The notes: generated by a model from the sequence alone, not told the origin. A DNA stretch of 43,271 nt from Chloroflexota bacterium (GCA_005881715.1 VBEE01000055.1:46661-89931), one strand, 5' to 3'; positions 1 through 8,221 are shown, counted from the stretch's first letter. Numbers and translations: made by a program.

Positions 1-1477
1 TCTGCTCCATGACCTCGTAGAACAGATCATCGACGGCAAGCCGGAGCGCCTGCCCGGCAAAGTGCCGCAGGTCCATGGTCAGGCGGCCGGCCCCGCCATC
101 TTCGGCCTCCTCCAGGATGTCAAAGAACCGCCGGCCTTCATCCCGCGCCCGGCGCGACCAGCGGCCGGCCTGGACCGGATCGACGGCGTAGCGCGGCAGG
201 CTCAGCAGCCGCATCAGGCAGACCGTGTCATCCGGGCTGTCTGTCGCCCGCAGGAACGCCAGGCAGTCTTTGATCTCGGGCTGCTGGTAAAAGCCGCGAC
301 CGCCACTCACCTGATAGGCGACGCCGATCCGCTGCAGCGCGCGGGCGAAATTGTGGAGGTGCGCATTGGCGCGGAGCAGGATCGCGATCGCATTCGGCCG
401 GTGACGCCCCTCGTCGATCGCGGTCTTGACGTAGGCCGCCACCGCATCCGCCTCGTCGGTCACGCTGGTTGCCGTCAACACACTGACTGGGCGGCCCTCG
501 CCCCGCGTGGTCTCGAGCCGTTTCTCCAGCCGCTCCGGGTCCAGAGCGATCAGCCGGCCGGCGGCGCGCAGGATAGGGCCGCGACTCCGGAAGTTCTGTT
601 CCAGCCGAACCATAGCGGCATCAGGAAACACCGACCGAAAGCGACGCAGGTTGGCAACCGAGGCGCCACGAAACTTGTAGATACTCTGGTCATCGTCACC
701 CACCACGCACAGGTTTCTTTCTGGTCCGGCGAGCAGCTCCAGCAGTCGGCTCTGGCCAAAGTTCGTGTCTTGAAACTCATCGACCATCAGGTGGGTGAAT
801 CGCCGGGACTGACGCGCCGCGACCGAGGGTTGGTTGATCAGCAGTTGGACCGTGTAATAGATGGTGTCATCGAAATCGAGACGCTCCTCCACCAACAGTC
901 GTTGCTGGTAGTCGCGGTAGACGAGGGCGGCTTCACGCTGGGCAGCGACCACCAGGTCCTCGACATCGACCATGCGACCGGCCCAGGAAACGAACTCATC
1001 GGGTGAAACGAGCTCTTGCTTGAGGCGCTCGACCAGTTTGAGGAGCTCGGCGATCCGCTCGTAGGGGCGCTGGGCGTGGAAGAGGTGCGGCGGGCGCTGC
1101 GTCAGGAGCACGTCGCGCATGAGCTCCCACTTGCGAACCTCAGAGACGATGCGAAACGCCTTCGGGATTCCGCACAACCAGCCTTCTTCCTGAAGGAACC
1201 GTTGGGCAAACGCGTGGTAGGTCAGCACAAAGCGCTCGCCCGCCGGCAGCTCGTCTTCGAGCTCGACGCGGTCCAGCACTTCACGGGCGGCTTTTTCGGT
1301 GAACGTCAGCAGCAGGATCTGCTCGGCCGGCACGCCCTGGGTTCGAAGCCGGCGGTAACGCTCGACCAGGACGCGTGTCTTGCCGGTCCCGGCGCCGGCC
1401 ACGATGAGTAACGGTCCCCGGGTGTGGGCCACCGCGGTCTTCTGGGCGTCGGTCAACCCGGCAGCTGACGCGATCAT
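1..1477 (-). CDS. UvrD/Rep-type SF1 DNA helicase, C-terminus cut by window edge
   Basis: This frame stays open from an ATG at 1477 to the left edge, giving 492 visible codons of a family that usually has 650-1000 residues. Visible SF1A helicase motifs in order: a Q-motif-like LTDAQKTAVAH (residues 8-18), Walker A AGAGTGKT (27-34), motif Ia LLTFTEKAA, the Walker B-type VDEFQDTN, motif III GDDDQSIYKFRGA and motif IV NFRS. It should unwind DNA 3'->5' with ATP in repair or replication-fork rescue. Its ATG overlaps the stop of the DUF721 gene as ATGA (1474-1477), so it is translationally coupled to the dnaA-dnaN-recF operon. Whether it carries a C-terminal RecB-type nuclease domain, as some relatives do, cannot be seen because that end lies outside the window. 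Confidence 0.9.
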   Translation of the reverse strand, partial: MIASAAGLTDAQKTAVAHTRGPLLIVAGAGTGKTRVLVERYRRLRTQGVPAEQILLLTFTEKAAREVLDRVELEDELPAGERFVLTYHAFAQRFLQEEGWLCGIPKAFRIVSEVRKWELMRDVLLTQRPPHLFHAQRPYERIAELLKLVERLKQELVSPDEFVSWAGRMVDVEDLVVAAQREAALVYRDYQQRLLVEERLDFDDTIYYTVQLLINQPSVAARQSRRFTHLMVDEFQDTNFGQSRLLELLAGPERNLCVVGDDDQSIYKFRGASVANLRRFRSVFPDAAMVRLEQNFRSRGPILRAAGRLIALDPERLEKRLETTRGEGRPVSVLTATSVTDEADAVAAYVKTAIDEGRHRPNAIAILLRANAHLHNFARALQRIGVAYQVSGGRGFYQQPEIKDCLAFLRATDSPDDTVCLMRLLSLPRYAVDPVQAGRWSRRARDEGRRFFDILEEAEDGGAGRLTMDLRHFAGQALRLAVDDLFYEVMEQ

Positions 1478-1740
1478 CGCGACGGGCCCGTCTGCCGGAA
1501 GCTCATCTCGTTGAGCCGATCAATCAGACCACGCCGTTCGAGGTGAAGCTGATGGGCGAGCGGGGTGCTGCTCGCGTTCACCCACAGCGTGCCGCCGCGC
1601 AGTGCCTGGGCGCTCGTCTCCCTGGCGAGGTGCGGGCCGACCAGCTGTGGCCAGAGCCAGAGCGCCTGGGCCTCGCGGGTCCGTCGGGCGATGCCAAGCG
1701 ATTTCAGCGCCCGCGGCAACGCCTCCGCCACGCTACGCAT
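1474..1740 (-). CDS. DUF721 / DciA-like protein
   Basis: This 88-residue protein starts with LPRALKSLGI and has a conserved-looking core containing LWPQLVGPHLARET and LRGGTLWVNASSTPLAHQL, the pattern of the DUF721 family. DciA members of that family interact with the replicative helicase DnaB and help load it; that role is inferred from the family. The gene sits directly after recF, as DUF721 genes do in actinobacteria. The ATG at 1740 overlaps the recF stop by 8 bases, and its own stop overlaps the helicase start by 4 bases. It is short compared with characterised DciA proteins, with only the core and no long extension. Family assignment is fairly sure; function is by analogy. Confidence 0.75.
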   Translation of the reverse strand: MRSVAEALPRALKSLGIARRTREAQALWLWPQLVGPHLARETSAQALRGGTLWVNASSTPLAHQLHLERRGLIDRLNEMSFRQTGPSR

Positions 1741-2863
1741 GGACGGTGCCCTGCTCCACGCGAAATACCGCCGCCCGTTCCAGGATGCTCCTGGGCAGGT
1801 CGTTGAGGTCGGCTGCGGTGATCATCGCCTGCGGTCCCGGCTCCAGTGCCGCGAGCAGCCGCTCGCGACGCGCCGGGTCGAGCTCCGACATCACGTCGTC
1901 GAGCAAGAGGACCGGCTGCTCGCCGGTCACCTCTGCCAGGTAGTGCAATTCCGCCAGCTTCAGGCTGAGCACGGCGCTCCGCTGCTGACCCTGGCTGGCG
2001 AAGAGCCGGGCCTCATGGTCGTCGAGCCACACCTCGACATCATCCCGCTGCGGTCCGACAACTGTCTGTCCGCGCCCGATCTCTTCGTCACGGGCGTCCC
2101 GCATCGCCGCCTTGAGCTGCTCGGTCACGAGCTCCTGCGGCGCCTCGCCGATGCGGGCACCGGCCGGCCGATAGCGCAGCTCGAGGCGCTCGCGATCATC
2201 GCTGAGCTCGCGGTGGAAGGCCGCCGCAATCGGCTGCAGTTCAAGCAGGCGCCGCTGCCGTTCGACCATGATGGCGGCACCCGACTCGGCAAGGGCGGTC
2301 GTCCAGACCTCCAGCTCGTCGAGCGGCTGGCGGCCGTCCCGAATTGCCCGCAGCAGCGCGTTGCGCTGCTCGAGCAGGTGGCCGTAGCGATTCAGTTCTC
2401 GCGCGTGACCGGCGTCGAGCTGGGCGAGGAGCGTGTTGAGAAAGCGGCGTCGGCCCTCGCCCGATCCCTTGATGAGCTGAAGGTCGTCCGGCCAGAACAG
2501 GACGACCCGAAGCGAGCCGATCATGTCACTCGATCGCCGCGGAATGCCGTTGACGGTGAATCTCCGAGAGGCGCGCGCACCGGCCGCGGTCGGGCTCAAC
2601 ATGACTCGAACCTCGAGCTCGTCGCGATCCGTCTCGGTCTGCACGCCGCAGGTGACGCGGGCGGCTGGCTGTCCGAAACGAACCAGCTCGGCCGCCTGCT
2701 GGGTCCGGGGCGAGCGGGTCAGCGCGGTCAGGGCTACCGCCTCGAGGAGGTTGGTCTTTCCCTGCGCGTTGCCGCCGAAGAACACCGTGGCGGAGCGCTC
2801 CAGCGTTAGATCCAGTTCCGCGTAATTTCGAAAGTCAAAGAGTGAGACGTTGGAGAGAAACAA
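1733..2863 (-). CDS. recF: DNA replication and repair protein RecF
   Basis: RecF is an SMC-like ATPase that acts with RecO and RecR to load RecA at gapped DNA. The 376-residue product begins with LSNVSLFDFRNYAELDL, has Walker A GGNAQGKTN near residue 31, and near the C-terminus the Walker B/D-loop stretch PVLLLDDVMSELDPARR. Length is normal for the family (about 360-380). The start is TTG at 2863, preceded by an AAGGGA Shine-Dalgarno-like stretch. It lies 38 bases after dnaN in the same direction, in the classical dnaA-dnaN-recF order. Nothing looks damaged. Confidence 0.95.
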   Translation of the reverse strand: MFLSNVSLFDFRNYAELDLTLERSATVFFGGNAQGKTNLLEAVALTALTRSPRTQQAAELVRFGQPAARVTCGVQTETDRDELEVRVMLSPTAAGARASRRFTVNGIPRRSSDMIGSLRVVLFWPDDLQLIKGSGEGRRRFLNTLLAQLDAGHARELNRYGHLLEQRNALLRAIRDGRQPLDELEVWTTALAESGAAIMVERQRRLLELQPIAAAFHRELSDDRERLELRYRPAGARIGEAPQELVTEQLKAAMRDARDEEIGRGQTVVGPQRDDVEVWLDDHEARLFASQGQQRSAVLSLKLAELHYLAEVTGEQPVLLLDDVMSELDPARRERLLAALEPGPQAMITAADLNDLPRSILERAAVFRVEQGTVHA

Positions 2864-2879
2864 CCGGTCCCTTCGGTCG

Positions 2880-2896
2880 GAAGCCTGCTCGGCTTC
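2880..2896 (-). other. Small hairpin between dnaN and recF
   Basis: A 6-bp perfect stem (GAAGCC / GGCTTC) with a 5-nt loop lies just after the dnaN stop codon and before the recF ribosome-binding site. There is no U-tract, so it is not a classical terminator. It could moderate read-through or mRNA decay between the two genes; this is only a structural observation. Confidence 0.3.
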
Positions 2897-2901
2897 GACT
2901 A

Positions 2902-4017
2902 CTACATAGCAACGCGGACGGGCATGATGATATAGAGGTAGTTGTCCTTGCCAACCGGTTTGATCAAGCCGGGATTCAACGGGCCGGTAAAGCCCAGTTG
3001 CACTTCTTCGCTTCCGATGATGGCCAGCACGTCGAGCAGGTACTTGGAGTTGAACGCCACCTGCAGGTCCTGGCCCTCGATCCTGGCCTCCACGGCAGCC
3101 ACGTTCTGTCCGACTTCGCTGGTGTTCGCCGTTAACGTCAGCTTGCCACCCTCGGCTTTGAACTTGACGACATTGGCCGCGTCCTTTGAAAAGAGCGACA
3201 CCATCTTGGTTGTGAATAGCAGTTCCTGGGTCTTGGCCGTGATGGTCGTCGTGCTCTGACCGGGGATGACCTGCTGATAGTTGGGATAGGTGCCCTCGAT
3301 CAACCGGCTCATCAGCTCAACGTCGCGGGTTTTGAAGAACACCTGGTTTTTCTGGGCGCCCACCGTCACCTCAACACCCTCGTCGGCTGCCTTCAAGATC
3401 CGGCTGAGCTCGCTCAACGCCCGCGCCGGAATCACGATCGTCTCGCCCTCTCCCGGTTCGGCCTGAATTCCCAGCGTCTTGACCGCCAGCCGATGCCCAT
3501 CGGTGGCGGCGAACGTCGCCTTACCCCCGTTGAGCTGGACGTACACCCCGGTCAGCACCGGACGGCCCTCGTCGCTGGACGCCGCGATCACTGTTTGCTC
3601 GATGGCATCCTTGAGCTCAGCCTGGTCGACCTTGACCTTCCGTCCTTCCACTCCCGCCGGCACCGGCGGGAAATCCGCCGGGTCGATGCCCCGGATGTTG
3701 GCGTCGAACCGGTTGCTCTTGACTGCCAGTGACTGGGTCTTGCGGTCCAGAGTCATGGAGAGTGGCTCGTCGGGATGCGCGGTGACGAAGTCGGTCAACA
3801 GCCGGGCCGGTACGGTGATCCCTCCTTCTTCCTGGACCTCGGCGGGAATGACTTGCCGGATGCCGATCTCCAGGTTGGTGGCGGTCAGCTGCAATCCGGT
3901 ATCAGCCGTTTGGAGGAGCACGTTGTTGAGGATGGGCAAGGTGGTTCGGGACGAGACTGCCCGGGAAACGACCTGTAACCCCTGGCCGAGATTTCCGGCT
4001 GTAATAGTGACCTTCAT
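2902..4017 (-). CDS. dnaN: DNA polymerase III sliding clamp (beta subunit)
   Basis: The 371-residue protein begins MKVTITAGNLGQGLQVVSRAV and carries the typical NLEIGIRQVIPAEV and TYPNYQQVIP segments of the three-fold repeated clamp domains. It ends in MPVRVAM, close to the usual MPMR(L) tail. The dimeric ring encircles DNA and tethers the polymerase. The ATG at 4017 has an AAGGAG Shine-Dalgarno sequence (complement of 4021-4026) 4-5 bases upstream. A TATAAT box at 4138-4133 on this strand could give dnaN its own transcript besides read-through from dnaA. Length and motifs are normal. Confidence 0.97.
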   Translation of the reverse strand: MKVTITAGNLGQGLQVVSRAVSSRTTLPILNNVLLQTADTGLQLTATNLEIGIRQVIPAEVQEEGGITVPARLLTDFVTAHPDEPLSMTLDRKTQSLAVKSNRFDANIRGIDPADFPPVPAGVEGRKVKVDQAELKDAIEQTVIAASSDEGRPVLTGVYVQLNGGKATFAATDGHRLAVKTLGIQAEPGEGETIVIPARALSELSRILKAADEGVEVTVGAQKNQVFFKTRDVELMSRLIEGTYPNYQQVIPGQSTTTITAKTQELLFTTKMVSLFSKDAANVVKFKAEGGKLTLTANTSEVGQNVAAVEARIEGQDLQVAFNSKYLLDVLAIIGSEEVQLGFTGPLNPGLIKPVGKDNYLYIIMPVRVAM

Positions 4018-4086
4018 GATGCTCCTTGTCTACACGCCCCCCTCATGAAGAAGCTCTAATTGAAAAGAGAGTCGCAGTCGTAGGAC

Positions 4087-4095
4087 AGTGCATAA
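4087..4095 (-). promoter_or_regulatory. Degenerate DnaA box between dnaA and dnaN
   Basis: On the minus strand this is TTATGCACT, one mismatch from the DnaA-box pattern TTATNCACA. A second, weaker match (TGTTCCACA, two mismatches) lies at 4217-4225 just after the dnaA stop. They may belong to a bipartite origin or control dnaN; single weak matches are not proof. Confidence 0.35.
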
Positions 4096-4132
4096 CAGGG
4101 AAAACCCTCTTCCGCGAGTTTGAATCGGCCCA

Positions 4133-4138
4133 ATTATA
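4133..4138 (-). promoter_or_regulatory. Candidate -10 box for dnaN
   Basis: The minus strand reads TATAAT, a perfect sigma-70 -10 consensus, about 115 bases before the dnaN start in the 214-base gap between dnaA and dnaN. No clear TTGACA is seen at 16-18 bases; the expected -35 position reads GGGAGC. A 12-bp palindrome lies just upstream. Confidence 0.5.
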
Positions 4139-4164
4139 GCTTTCACAAACTGTGCGCTCCCCCA

Positions 4165-4176
4165 GGGGATATCCCC
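4165..4176. promoter_or_regulatory. Perfect 12-bp palindrome upstream of dnaN
   Basis: GGGGATATCCCC is a perfect palindrome 26 bases upstream of the TATAAT box of dnaN, next to its expected -35 position. The position suits an operator, but no regulator can be named from the sequence and a chance palindrome is possible. Confidence 0.3.
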
Positions 4177-4231
4177 AGCGCCCTTCGATTCCAACAGCAT
4201 CCACGTCCCTTGCGCGAGTGTTCCACAGGTC

Positions 4232-5587
4232 TCAGTGCGAATAGAGGAGCTCGCGAAGTTTTCGGAGATCCGCCTGAAGACGCTGATCCTCTTTCGAATC
4301 AGTCGAGATCTTTTCGTAGGAATGTAAGACGGTTGTATGGTCCCTTCCGCCGAAGGCTTGCCCAATGGCCGGCAACGAGGACGCCGTTTCCTCACGGATC
4401 AGATACATCGCCACCTGGCGCGGAAAGACGATGTGCTTGTCCCGGCGCTTGCCCTTCATTTCCTCGAGGCTGATGTGGTAAAAGCTCGCCACCGTTCGCG
4501 AGATGGTGTCCACCGAGAGCGTGCGGGTTTCGGTTGATGGGATGACATCCTGGAGCAGCTTGGCCGCCATATCGACATTGACGGCGCTGTGGTTGAGCGA
4601 GGCATGGGCGATCACCCGGATCAGCGCCCCCTCGAGCTCGCGGATGTTTTTCTGCACCTTGTGCGCGATGAACGAGAGGACGTCCTCCGGCACCAGCCGC
4701 GCGTAGGGACCAACTTTGGACTTCAGGATGGCGACCCGCGTTTCAAAGTCGGCCGCCTGAATATCGGCGATCAAGCCCCACGAAAAGCGGGAACGCAGCC
4801 GGTCCTCCAGGGTGGGGATCTCTTTCGGTGGCCGGTCGGAAGAGATCACGATCTGGCGGTTGAGCTCGTGCAGGGAATTGAAGGTATGGAAAAATTCTTC
4901 CTGGGTCCGATCTTTGCCGGCCAGGAACTGGATATCGTCGACCAGTAACACGTCGACCGTCCGATAGCGTGTCCGGAAGTCGTTCATCCGGCCTTCCTGG
5001 ATTGACGTGATCATCTCGTTCATGAACTTTTCGCTGGTCACGTAGGCGACCCGCCGGCGGTGGTGCTTTTCCAGGACGGCATGACCGATGGCGTGCATCA
5101 GGTGCGTCTTGCCAAGTCCAACGCCGCCGTAGAGGTAGAGCGGGTTGTAGGCCTTCGCCGGCGTCTCAGCGACTGCCCGGCAGGCCGCATGCGCAAATCG
5201 GGAGTTGTTACCCACGACGAAATGCTGGAACTGAAATTTCGGATTGAGCTGCGAGGCCTCGGCCAGCACCGGCTCCTCCTCCTCGGGCGGCGGCTCTTCC
5301 GCCAGGGCCACGGCCGACCGGCGGCCAAGCGGCTCCGCCTGTGCCGGAACCACTTCGAAGGCCACGCTGACGTCGCCGGAAACGATCGCGGACAGGGTTT
5401 CCTTGATCATCGCTGAGTAGCGATCCTCGAGCCAGTCCTTGGCCAGCTTCGTCGGCACGCCGATCTTGAAGGCATTCTTTTCACGGCCGACGAGCGACGC
5501 ATTCTTCAGCCAGGTCTCGTAGCTCGGCTTACTGAGCTGGAAACGAAGCTCTTCCTGCGCCGCCTGCCAGATCTGCTCTGGGTTCAT
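4232..5587 (-). CDS. dnaA: Chromosomal replication initiator protein DnaA
   Basis: The initiator ATPase binds DnaA boxes and opens oriC. I chose ATG 5587 because GGAGGAG lies 3 bases upstream and the protein then begins MNPEQIWQAAQEEL, the usual start of domain I; the frame is open for eight more codons upstream. Of 451 residues, about 1-80 are domain I, 81-115 an acidic linker, then the AAA+ core with Walker A GGVGLGKT (154-161) and Walker B VLLVDD (213-218), and the C-terminal DNA-binding domain with the signature FGGRDHTTVLH (412-422). A near-consensus DnaA box (5602-5610) directly precedes the ribosome-binding site, which suggests autoregulation. It heads the minus-strand replication operon. 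Confidence 0.98.
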   Translation of the reverse strand: MNPEQIWQAAQEELRFQLSKPSYETWLKNASLVGREKNAFKIGVPTKLAKDWLEDRYSAMIKETLSAIVSGDVSVAFEVVPAQAEPLGRRSAVALAEEPPPEEEEPVLAEASQLNPKFQFQHFVVGNNSRFAHAACRAVAETPAKAYNPLYLYGGVGLGKTHLMHAIGHAVLEKHHRRRVAYVTSEKFMNEMITSIQEGRMNDFRTRYRTVDVLLVDDIQFLAGKDRTQEEFFHTFNSLHELNRQIVISSDRPPKEIPTLEDRLRSRFSWGLIADIQAADFETRVAILKSKVGPYARLVPEDVLSFIAHKVQKNIRELEGALIRVIAHASLNHSAVNVDMAAKLLQDVIPSTETRTLSVDTISRTVASFYHISLEEMKGKRRDKHIVFPRQVAMYLIREETASSLPAIGQAFGGRDHTTVLHSYEKISTDSKEDQRLQADLRKLRELLYSH

Positions 5588-5601
5588 ACACTCCTCCACA
5601 G

Positions 5602-5610
5602 CTATACACA
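5602..5610 (+). promoter_or_regulatory. DnaA box (one mismatch) next to the dnaA ribosome-binding site
   Basis: CTATACACA differs from TTATNCACA only at the first base and lies 4 bases upstream of the dnaA Shine-Dalgarno sequence, where bound DnaA could repress its own gene. Confidence 0.45.
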
Positions 5611-5699
5611 CGATCGCTTGGTTGGAGAGCAGAGCCGGACTGCGCGGCGGACGCGCGGACGGAAACAGGGCCCATGGACGGCGTTAGCTGGGACTCAAC

Positions 5700-5708
5700 T
5701 TATACACA
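5700..5708 (+). promoter_or_regulatory. DnaA box
   Basis: TTATACACA matches the DnaA-box pattern TTATNCACA exactly and lies in the dnaA-rpmH intergenic region. Confidence 0.65.
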
Positions 5709-5755
5709 AGCTTCCCACAATGGTGGAGAAGTCTATCGAGGTCTCCCCAGCCTCA

Positions 5756-5764
5756 TGTGCATAA
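5756..5764 (-). promoter_or_regulatory. DnaA box, opposite orientation
   Basis: TGTGCATAA on the plus strand is TTATGCACA on the minus strand, an exact match to TTATNCACA. It faces the box at 5700-5708 with 47 bases between them. Confidence 0.65.
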
Positions 5765-5908
5765 GTTGTTGAGATTACGTGCCGTAGCTCTCCAGGGCAG
5801 CGGAATAATAGCAAATGCCTATTGGCCGTGCAATGCGAAATTCCGTACGGTGTGGCGGGTTGGCCCCTTTCGAGGGCGGCCGGACAGGAGGGTACCCCAG
5901 CGTCGCCG

Positions 5909-5917
5909 TGCTATTGT
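5909..5917 (+). promoter_or_regulatory. Extended -10 promoter candidate for the rpmH operon
   Basis: TGCTATTGT has the extended -10 form TGn followed by the hexamer TATTGT. It lies 25 bases upstream of the rpmH ATG, giving a predicted leader of about 18 bases. No convincing -35 was found. Confidence 0.35.
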
Positions 5918-5941
5918 TAGCGCCCGGAACCAGCCACTGTC

Positions 5942-6097
5942 ATGAAGCGCACCCACCAACCGAAGAAGCGCCAGCGGGTCAAGGTCCACGGATTTCGGGC
6001 CCGCATGTCAAGCCCGGGCGGCGTCAAGGTCATCAAGGCCCGCCGTCTCAAAGGCCGTCGTCGGCTTACCCCGACCGCAAGCCGGCGCGCCCGGTAA
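5942..6097 (+). CDS. rpmH: 50S ribosomal protein L34
   Basis: This 51-residue, very basic protein ([20 protein letters not shown]..., ending PTASRRAR) is the L34 protein of the large ribosomal subunit. The family's RxHGFRxRM core is present; most L34 proteins have 44-50 residues, so this one is normal to slightly long (insert SSPGG before [12 protein letters not shown]). It is the first gene of the rpmH-rnpA-yidD-yidC-jag operon and diverges from dnaA, which is the usual origin arrangement. Confidence 0.96.
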   Translation: MKRTHQPKKRQRVKVHGFRARMSSPGGVKVIKARRLKGRRRLTPTASRRAR

Positions 6098-6109
6098 CCT
6101 CCCGGTTCC

Positions 6110-6448
6110 GTGGCGTTAAAGCGGCACGCGCGGCTGCTGCGCTCGGCCGACTTTGATCGCACCCTGCGCTCCGGTCGGCGAGCCGCCTCCGAGTACCTGG
6201 CGGTGTTCGTAAGCGATAATGTTGTTGGCCGGCCGCGGGTCGGCCTGGCCGTCAGTCGGAAGCTGGGCAACGCCGTCGTGCGGAATAGAATCAAGCGGCG
6301 GTTGCGCGAGCTGGTCCGGCCCCTGGTGACGCGGGCAACGGGCGGCCGCGACGTTGTAATCGTGGCACGGGCGCGGGCCAGCGATGCCGAATTCGCAAGG
6401 CTCCGCCAGGAGATAGAAATGTTGTGGGCGAAGAGCTGGGGACAATGA
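6110..6448 (+). CDS. rnpA: Ribonuclease P protein component
   Basis: The 112-residue basic protein binds the RNase P RNA and helps mature tRNA 5' ends. It shows the family signature [11 protein letters not shown] (about residues 61-71) after [13 protein letters not shown], and the N-terminal segment [20 protein letters not shown]. The start is GTG 6110, 12 bases after the rpmH stop. Its stop overlaps the start of yidD as ATGA (6445-6448). Normal length and intact motifs. Confidence 0.95.
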   Translation: MALKRHARLLRSADFDRTLRSGRRAASEYLAVFVSDNVVGRPRVGLAVSRKLGNAVVRNRIKRRLRELVRPLVTRATGGRDVVIVARARASDAEFARLRQEIEMLWAKSWGQ

Positions 6449-6660
6449 CGGCGGCATCGCTCGCGCTCATCCGAGTCTATCGGGTGACGCTCGGCCCTCT
6501 CCTCGGCCTGGTGTCCGGTTGCCGCTTCACACCCACCTGCTCGCAATACGGATATGAGGCGATCACCCGCTACGGCTGGTGGCGCGGGTGGGGCATGGCC
6601 GTGCGGCGGATCGGGCGATGCCATCCGTTTCACGCCGGCGGCTGGGACCCGGTGCCATGA
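6445..6660 (+). CDS. yidD: Membrane protein insertion efficiency factor YidD
   Basis: YidD is a small membrane-associated protein that assists YidC-dependent insertion. The signature [20 protein letters not shown] and the tail [15 protein letters not shown] are complete. I chose ATG 6445 because it overlaps the rnpA stop as ATGA; the frame also has a GTG at 6424 that would add seven residues. From ATG the product has 71 residues, normal for the family. Its stop overlaps the yidC start in the same ATGA way. Confidence 0.95.
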   Translation: MTAASLALIRVYRVTLGPLLGLVSGCRFTPTCSQYGYEAITRYGWWRGWGMAVRRIGRCHPFHAGGWDPVP

Positions 6661-7451
6661 ACAGCATCGGTCAGCTCTGGCACCCGATCTGGCTGCTCTG
6701 GTGGACGGTGATCGGTGTCCCGATCCATGCCGTGCTGAAGGCCATCCTGGGTTTCCTGAGTGGGAATGCCCTGGCGGAATCGATCGGGCCGTTTGGGATC
6801 GCGATCGTGCTGCTGACGATTCTCATCAAGCTCGTCATCTCGCCGATCTTCCAGTACCAGCTGACGACCTCACGCCGGGTGCAGGCCGAGCAGCGCCGGA
6901 TCGCACCCCAGCTGGCGGCGATCCGCAAGAAATACAAGAAGGACCCGCAGCGGCTCAACCAGGAGACGATGGCGCTCTACAAGGAGCACAACATCAACCC
7001 GCTGGCCCAGATGAGTGGCTGCCTGCCCGCGTTGATCCAATCCCCGATTCTGATCGCGCTGTTTTATGTGATCCGCGATGCGCACCAGACCCTGCCCATT
7101 CACGACTTCAAGTTCCTCGGCATTTCGCTCGATCACACCGCGCTGCAGGCGGGGCAGTTCGTGCCGCTCGCGGTCCTGCTACCCCTCCTGGCTGGTTTGA
7201 CGACGTTCGTGCAGACCAAGATGATGACGCCGCCGGGTGGCATGGCGAGCCAGGACGCCACCCAGGCCGCCATGACGCAAAACATGACGCTGATCCTGCC
7301 GGTCTTCATCGGGTTCATCTCACTGCAATTCGCGGCCGCCCTGGCGCTCTACTGGGTGGTCAGCAACCTCTTCAGCATCGGCCAGCAATACTTCATCACC
7401 GGCTGGGGGTCACTCTCCCCGCCGCGCCTGGGTAGGGGGAAAGCCGCATGA
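6657..7451 (+). CDS. yidC: Membrane protein insertase YidC/Oxa1 family
   Basis: This 264-residue protein inserts proteins into the cytoplasmic membrane, alone or with SecYEG. It has the Gram-positive-type short form: first membrane segment in [21 protein letters not shown], the Oxa1 segment [22 protein letters not shown], the cytoplasmic loop with [38 protein letters not shown], and later segments ending in [18 protein letters not shown] 6657 overlaps the yidD stop (ATGA); upstream codons in frame belong to yidD. No lipobox is seen at the N-terminus. The stop overlaps the jag start by four bases. Confidence 0.96.
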   Translation: MNSIGQLWHPIWLLWWTVIGVPIHAVLKAILGFLSGNALAESIGPFGIAIVLLTILIKLVISPIFQYQLTTSRRVQAEQRRIAPQLAAIRKKYKKDPQRLNQETMALYKEHNINPLAQMSGCLPALIQSPILIALFYVIRDAHQTLPIHDFKFLGISLDHTALQAGQFVPLAVLLPLLAGLTTFVQTKMMTPPGGMASQDATQAAMTQNMTLILPVFIGFISLQFAAALALYWVVSNLFSIGQQYFITGWGSLSPPRLGRGKAA

Positions 7452-8221
7452 GCACGGGCAGCAACAGCGTGGAGACCACCGGCACGACCGTCGATGATGC
7501 CGTCGAGAAGGCGCTCGAAGACCTGGAGGAAGCGCGCGAGAACGTGGAGGTCGAAGTACTCGACGAAACTCCACAAGAAGCCCGGGTGCGGGTGACGGTA
7601 CGCGAGACTTACGCCGTGCGGGCGCGCCAGGTCGTGGCCGAGCTGCTCTACAAGATGGGCATCTCGGCCCAGGTCTTCATCCGGCAGGCTGAGGATCCGG
7701 TGATGATCGATGTCGCCGGCGATAACCTCGGACTCCTGATCGGCTGGCGGGGCGAGACCCTCCGCGCGTTTCAGACGGTGGTCAACCTGATCCTCAACGA
7801 GGGCCGCGCCGACCGGCGCCGGCTGGTGGTCGACGTCGAGCACTATCGCAACCGGCGCGAGGAAACGGTCAAGGAGATGGCGCTTCGGCTGGCGGAGCGG
7901 GTTCGCCGCACGGGCGAGCGGGTGATGATGGATCCCATGCAGTCGTACGAGCGGCGTATCGTCCACATCACCCTGGAGAAGGAGCCCGGCATCCGCACCG
8001 AGAGCCAGGGCGAAGAGCCCAATCGCCGGGTGGCGATCATGCCCGACGGCGTTACGGCCGTACGGCGGCCGGCCGAGCGCCCAACACCGGCGCCATCACC
8101 GCCGCTGTCGCGCCCGGGAACCGGTTACGGCGACCGGCCACACTATGGCGACCGTCCGCGCTTCGGTGACCGCCCACGTTTTGGTGAGCGGCGGCCCGGC
8201 GAGGGCGGCAAAGACGCCTGA
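7448..8221 (+). CDS. jag: Jag/KhpB RNA-binding protein with repetitive tail
   Basis: The 257-residue protein has three parts typical of Jag: an N-terminal Jag-N-like region (VDDAVEKALEDLEEARENVEVEVLDE), a KH domain (about 75-135) with the GxxG-type loop IGWRGETL, and an R3H-type segment (RNRREETVKEMA ... YERRIVH). It binds RNA and in other bacteria affects cell-wall synthesis and division. The last 60 residues are low-complexity, Pro/Arg-rich, with four copies of a (Y/F)GDRP(R/H)-like unit. ATGA overlap with yidC shows coupling. The 3' end overlaps a convergent small gene by 79 bases. Confidence 0.92.
   Translation: MSTGSNSVETTGTTVDDAVEKALEDLEEARENVEVEVLDETPQEARVRVTVRETYAVRARQVVAELLYKMGISAQVFIRQAEDPVMIDVAGDNLGLLIGWRGETLRAFQTVVNLILNEGRADRRRLVVDVEHYRNRREETVKEMALRLAERVRRTGERVMMDPMQSYERRIVHITLEKEPGIRTESQGEEPNRRVAIMPDGVTAVRRPAERPTPAPSPPLSRPGTGYGDRPHYGDRPRFGDRPRFGERRPGEGGKDA

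Larger units (their letters stand above)
5588..5941. other. Probable chromosomal origin region (oriC) between dnaA and rpmH
   Basis: This 354-base gene-free stretch lies between divergent dnaA (minus) and rpmH (plus), the classical origin position. It holds DnaA-box matches: TTATACACA at 5700-5708 (plus), TTATGCACA at 5764-5756 (minus) and the one-mismatch CTATACACA at 5602-5610. The first two fit TTATNCACA exactly and face each other. An A+T-richer stretch around 5800-5835 could be the unwinding element. Both promoters for the flanking operons must also lie here. That is few boxes for a bacterial oriC, so part of the origin may lie between dnaA and dnaN. Confidence 0.7.

Noticed and set aside
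62-1411. Plus-strand open frames of 314 and 131 codons
   Set aside because: They are antisense to the SF1 helicase, whose motifs are complete on the minus strand; the plus-strand proteins show no motif.
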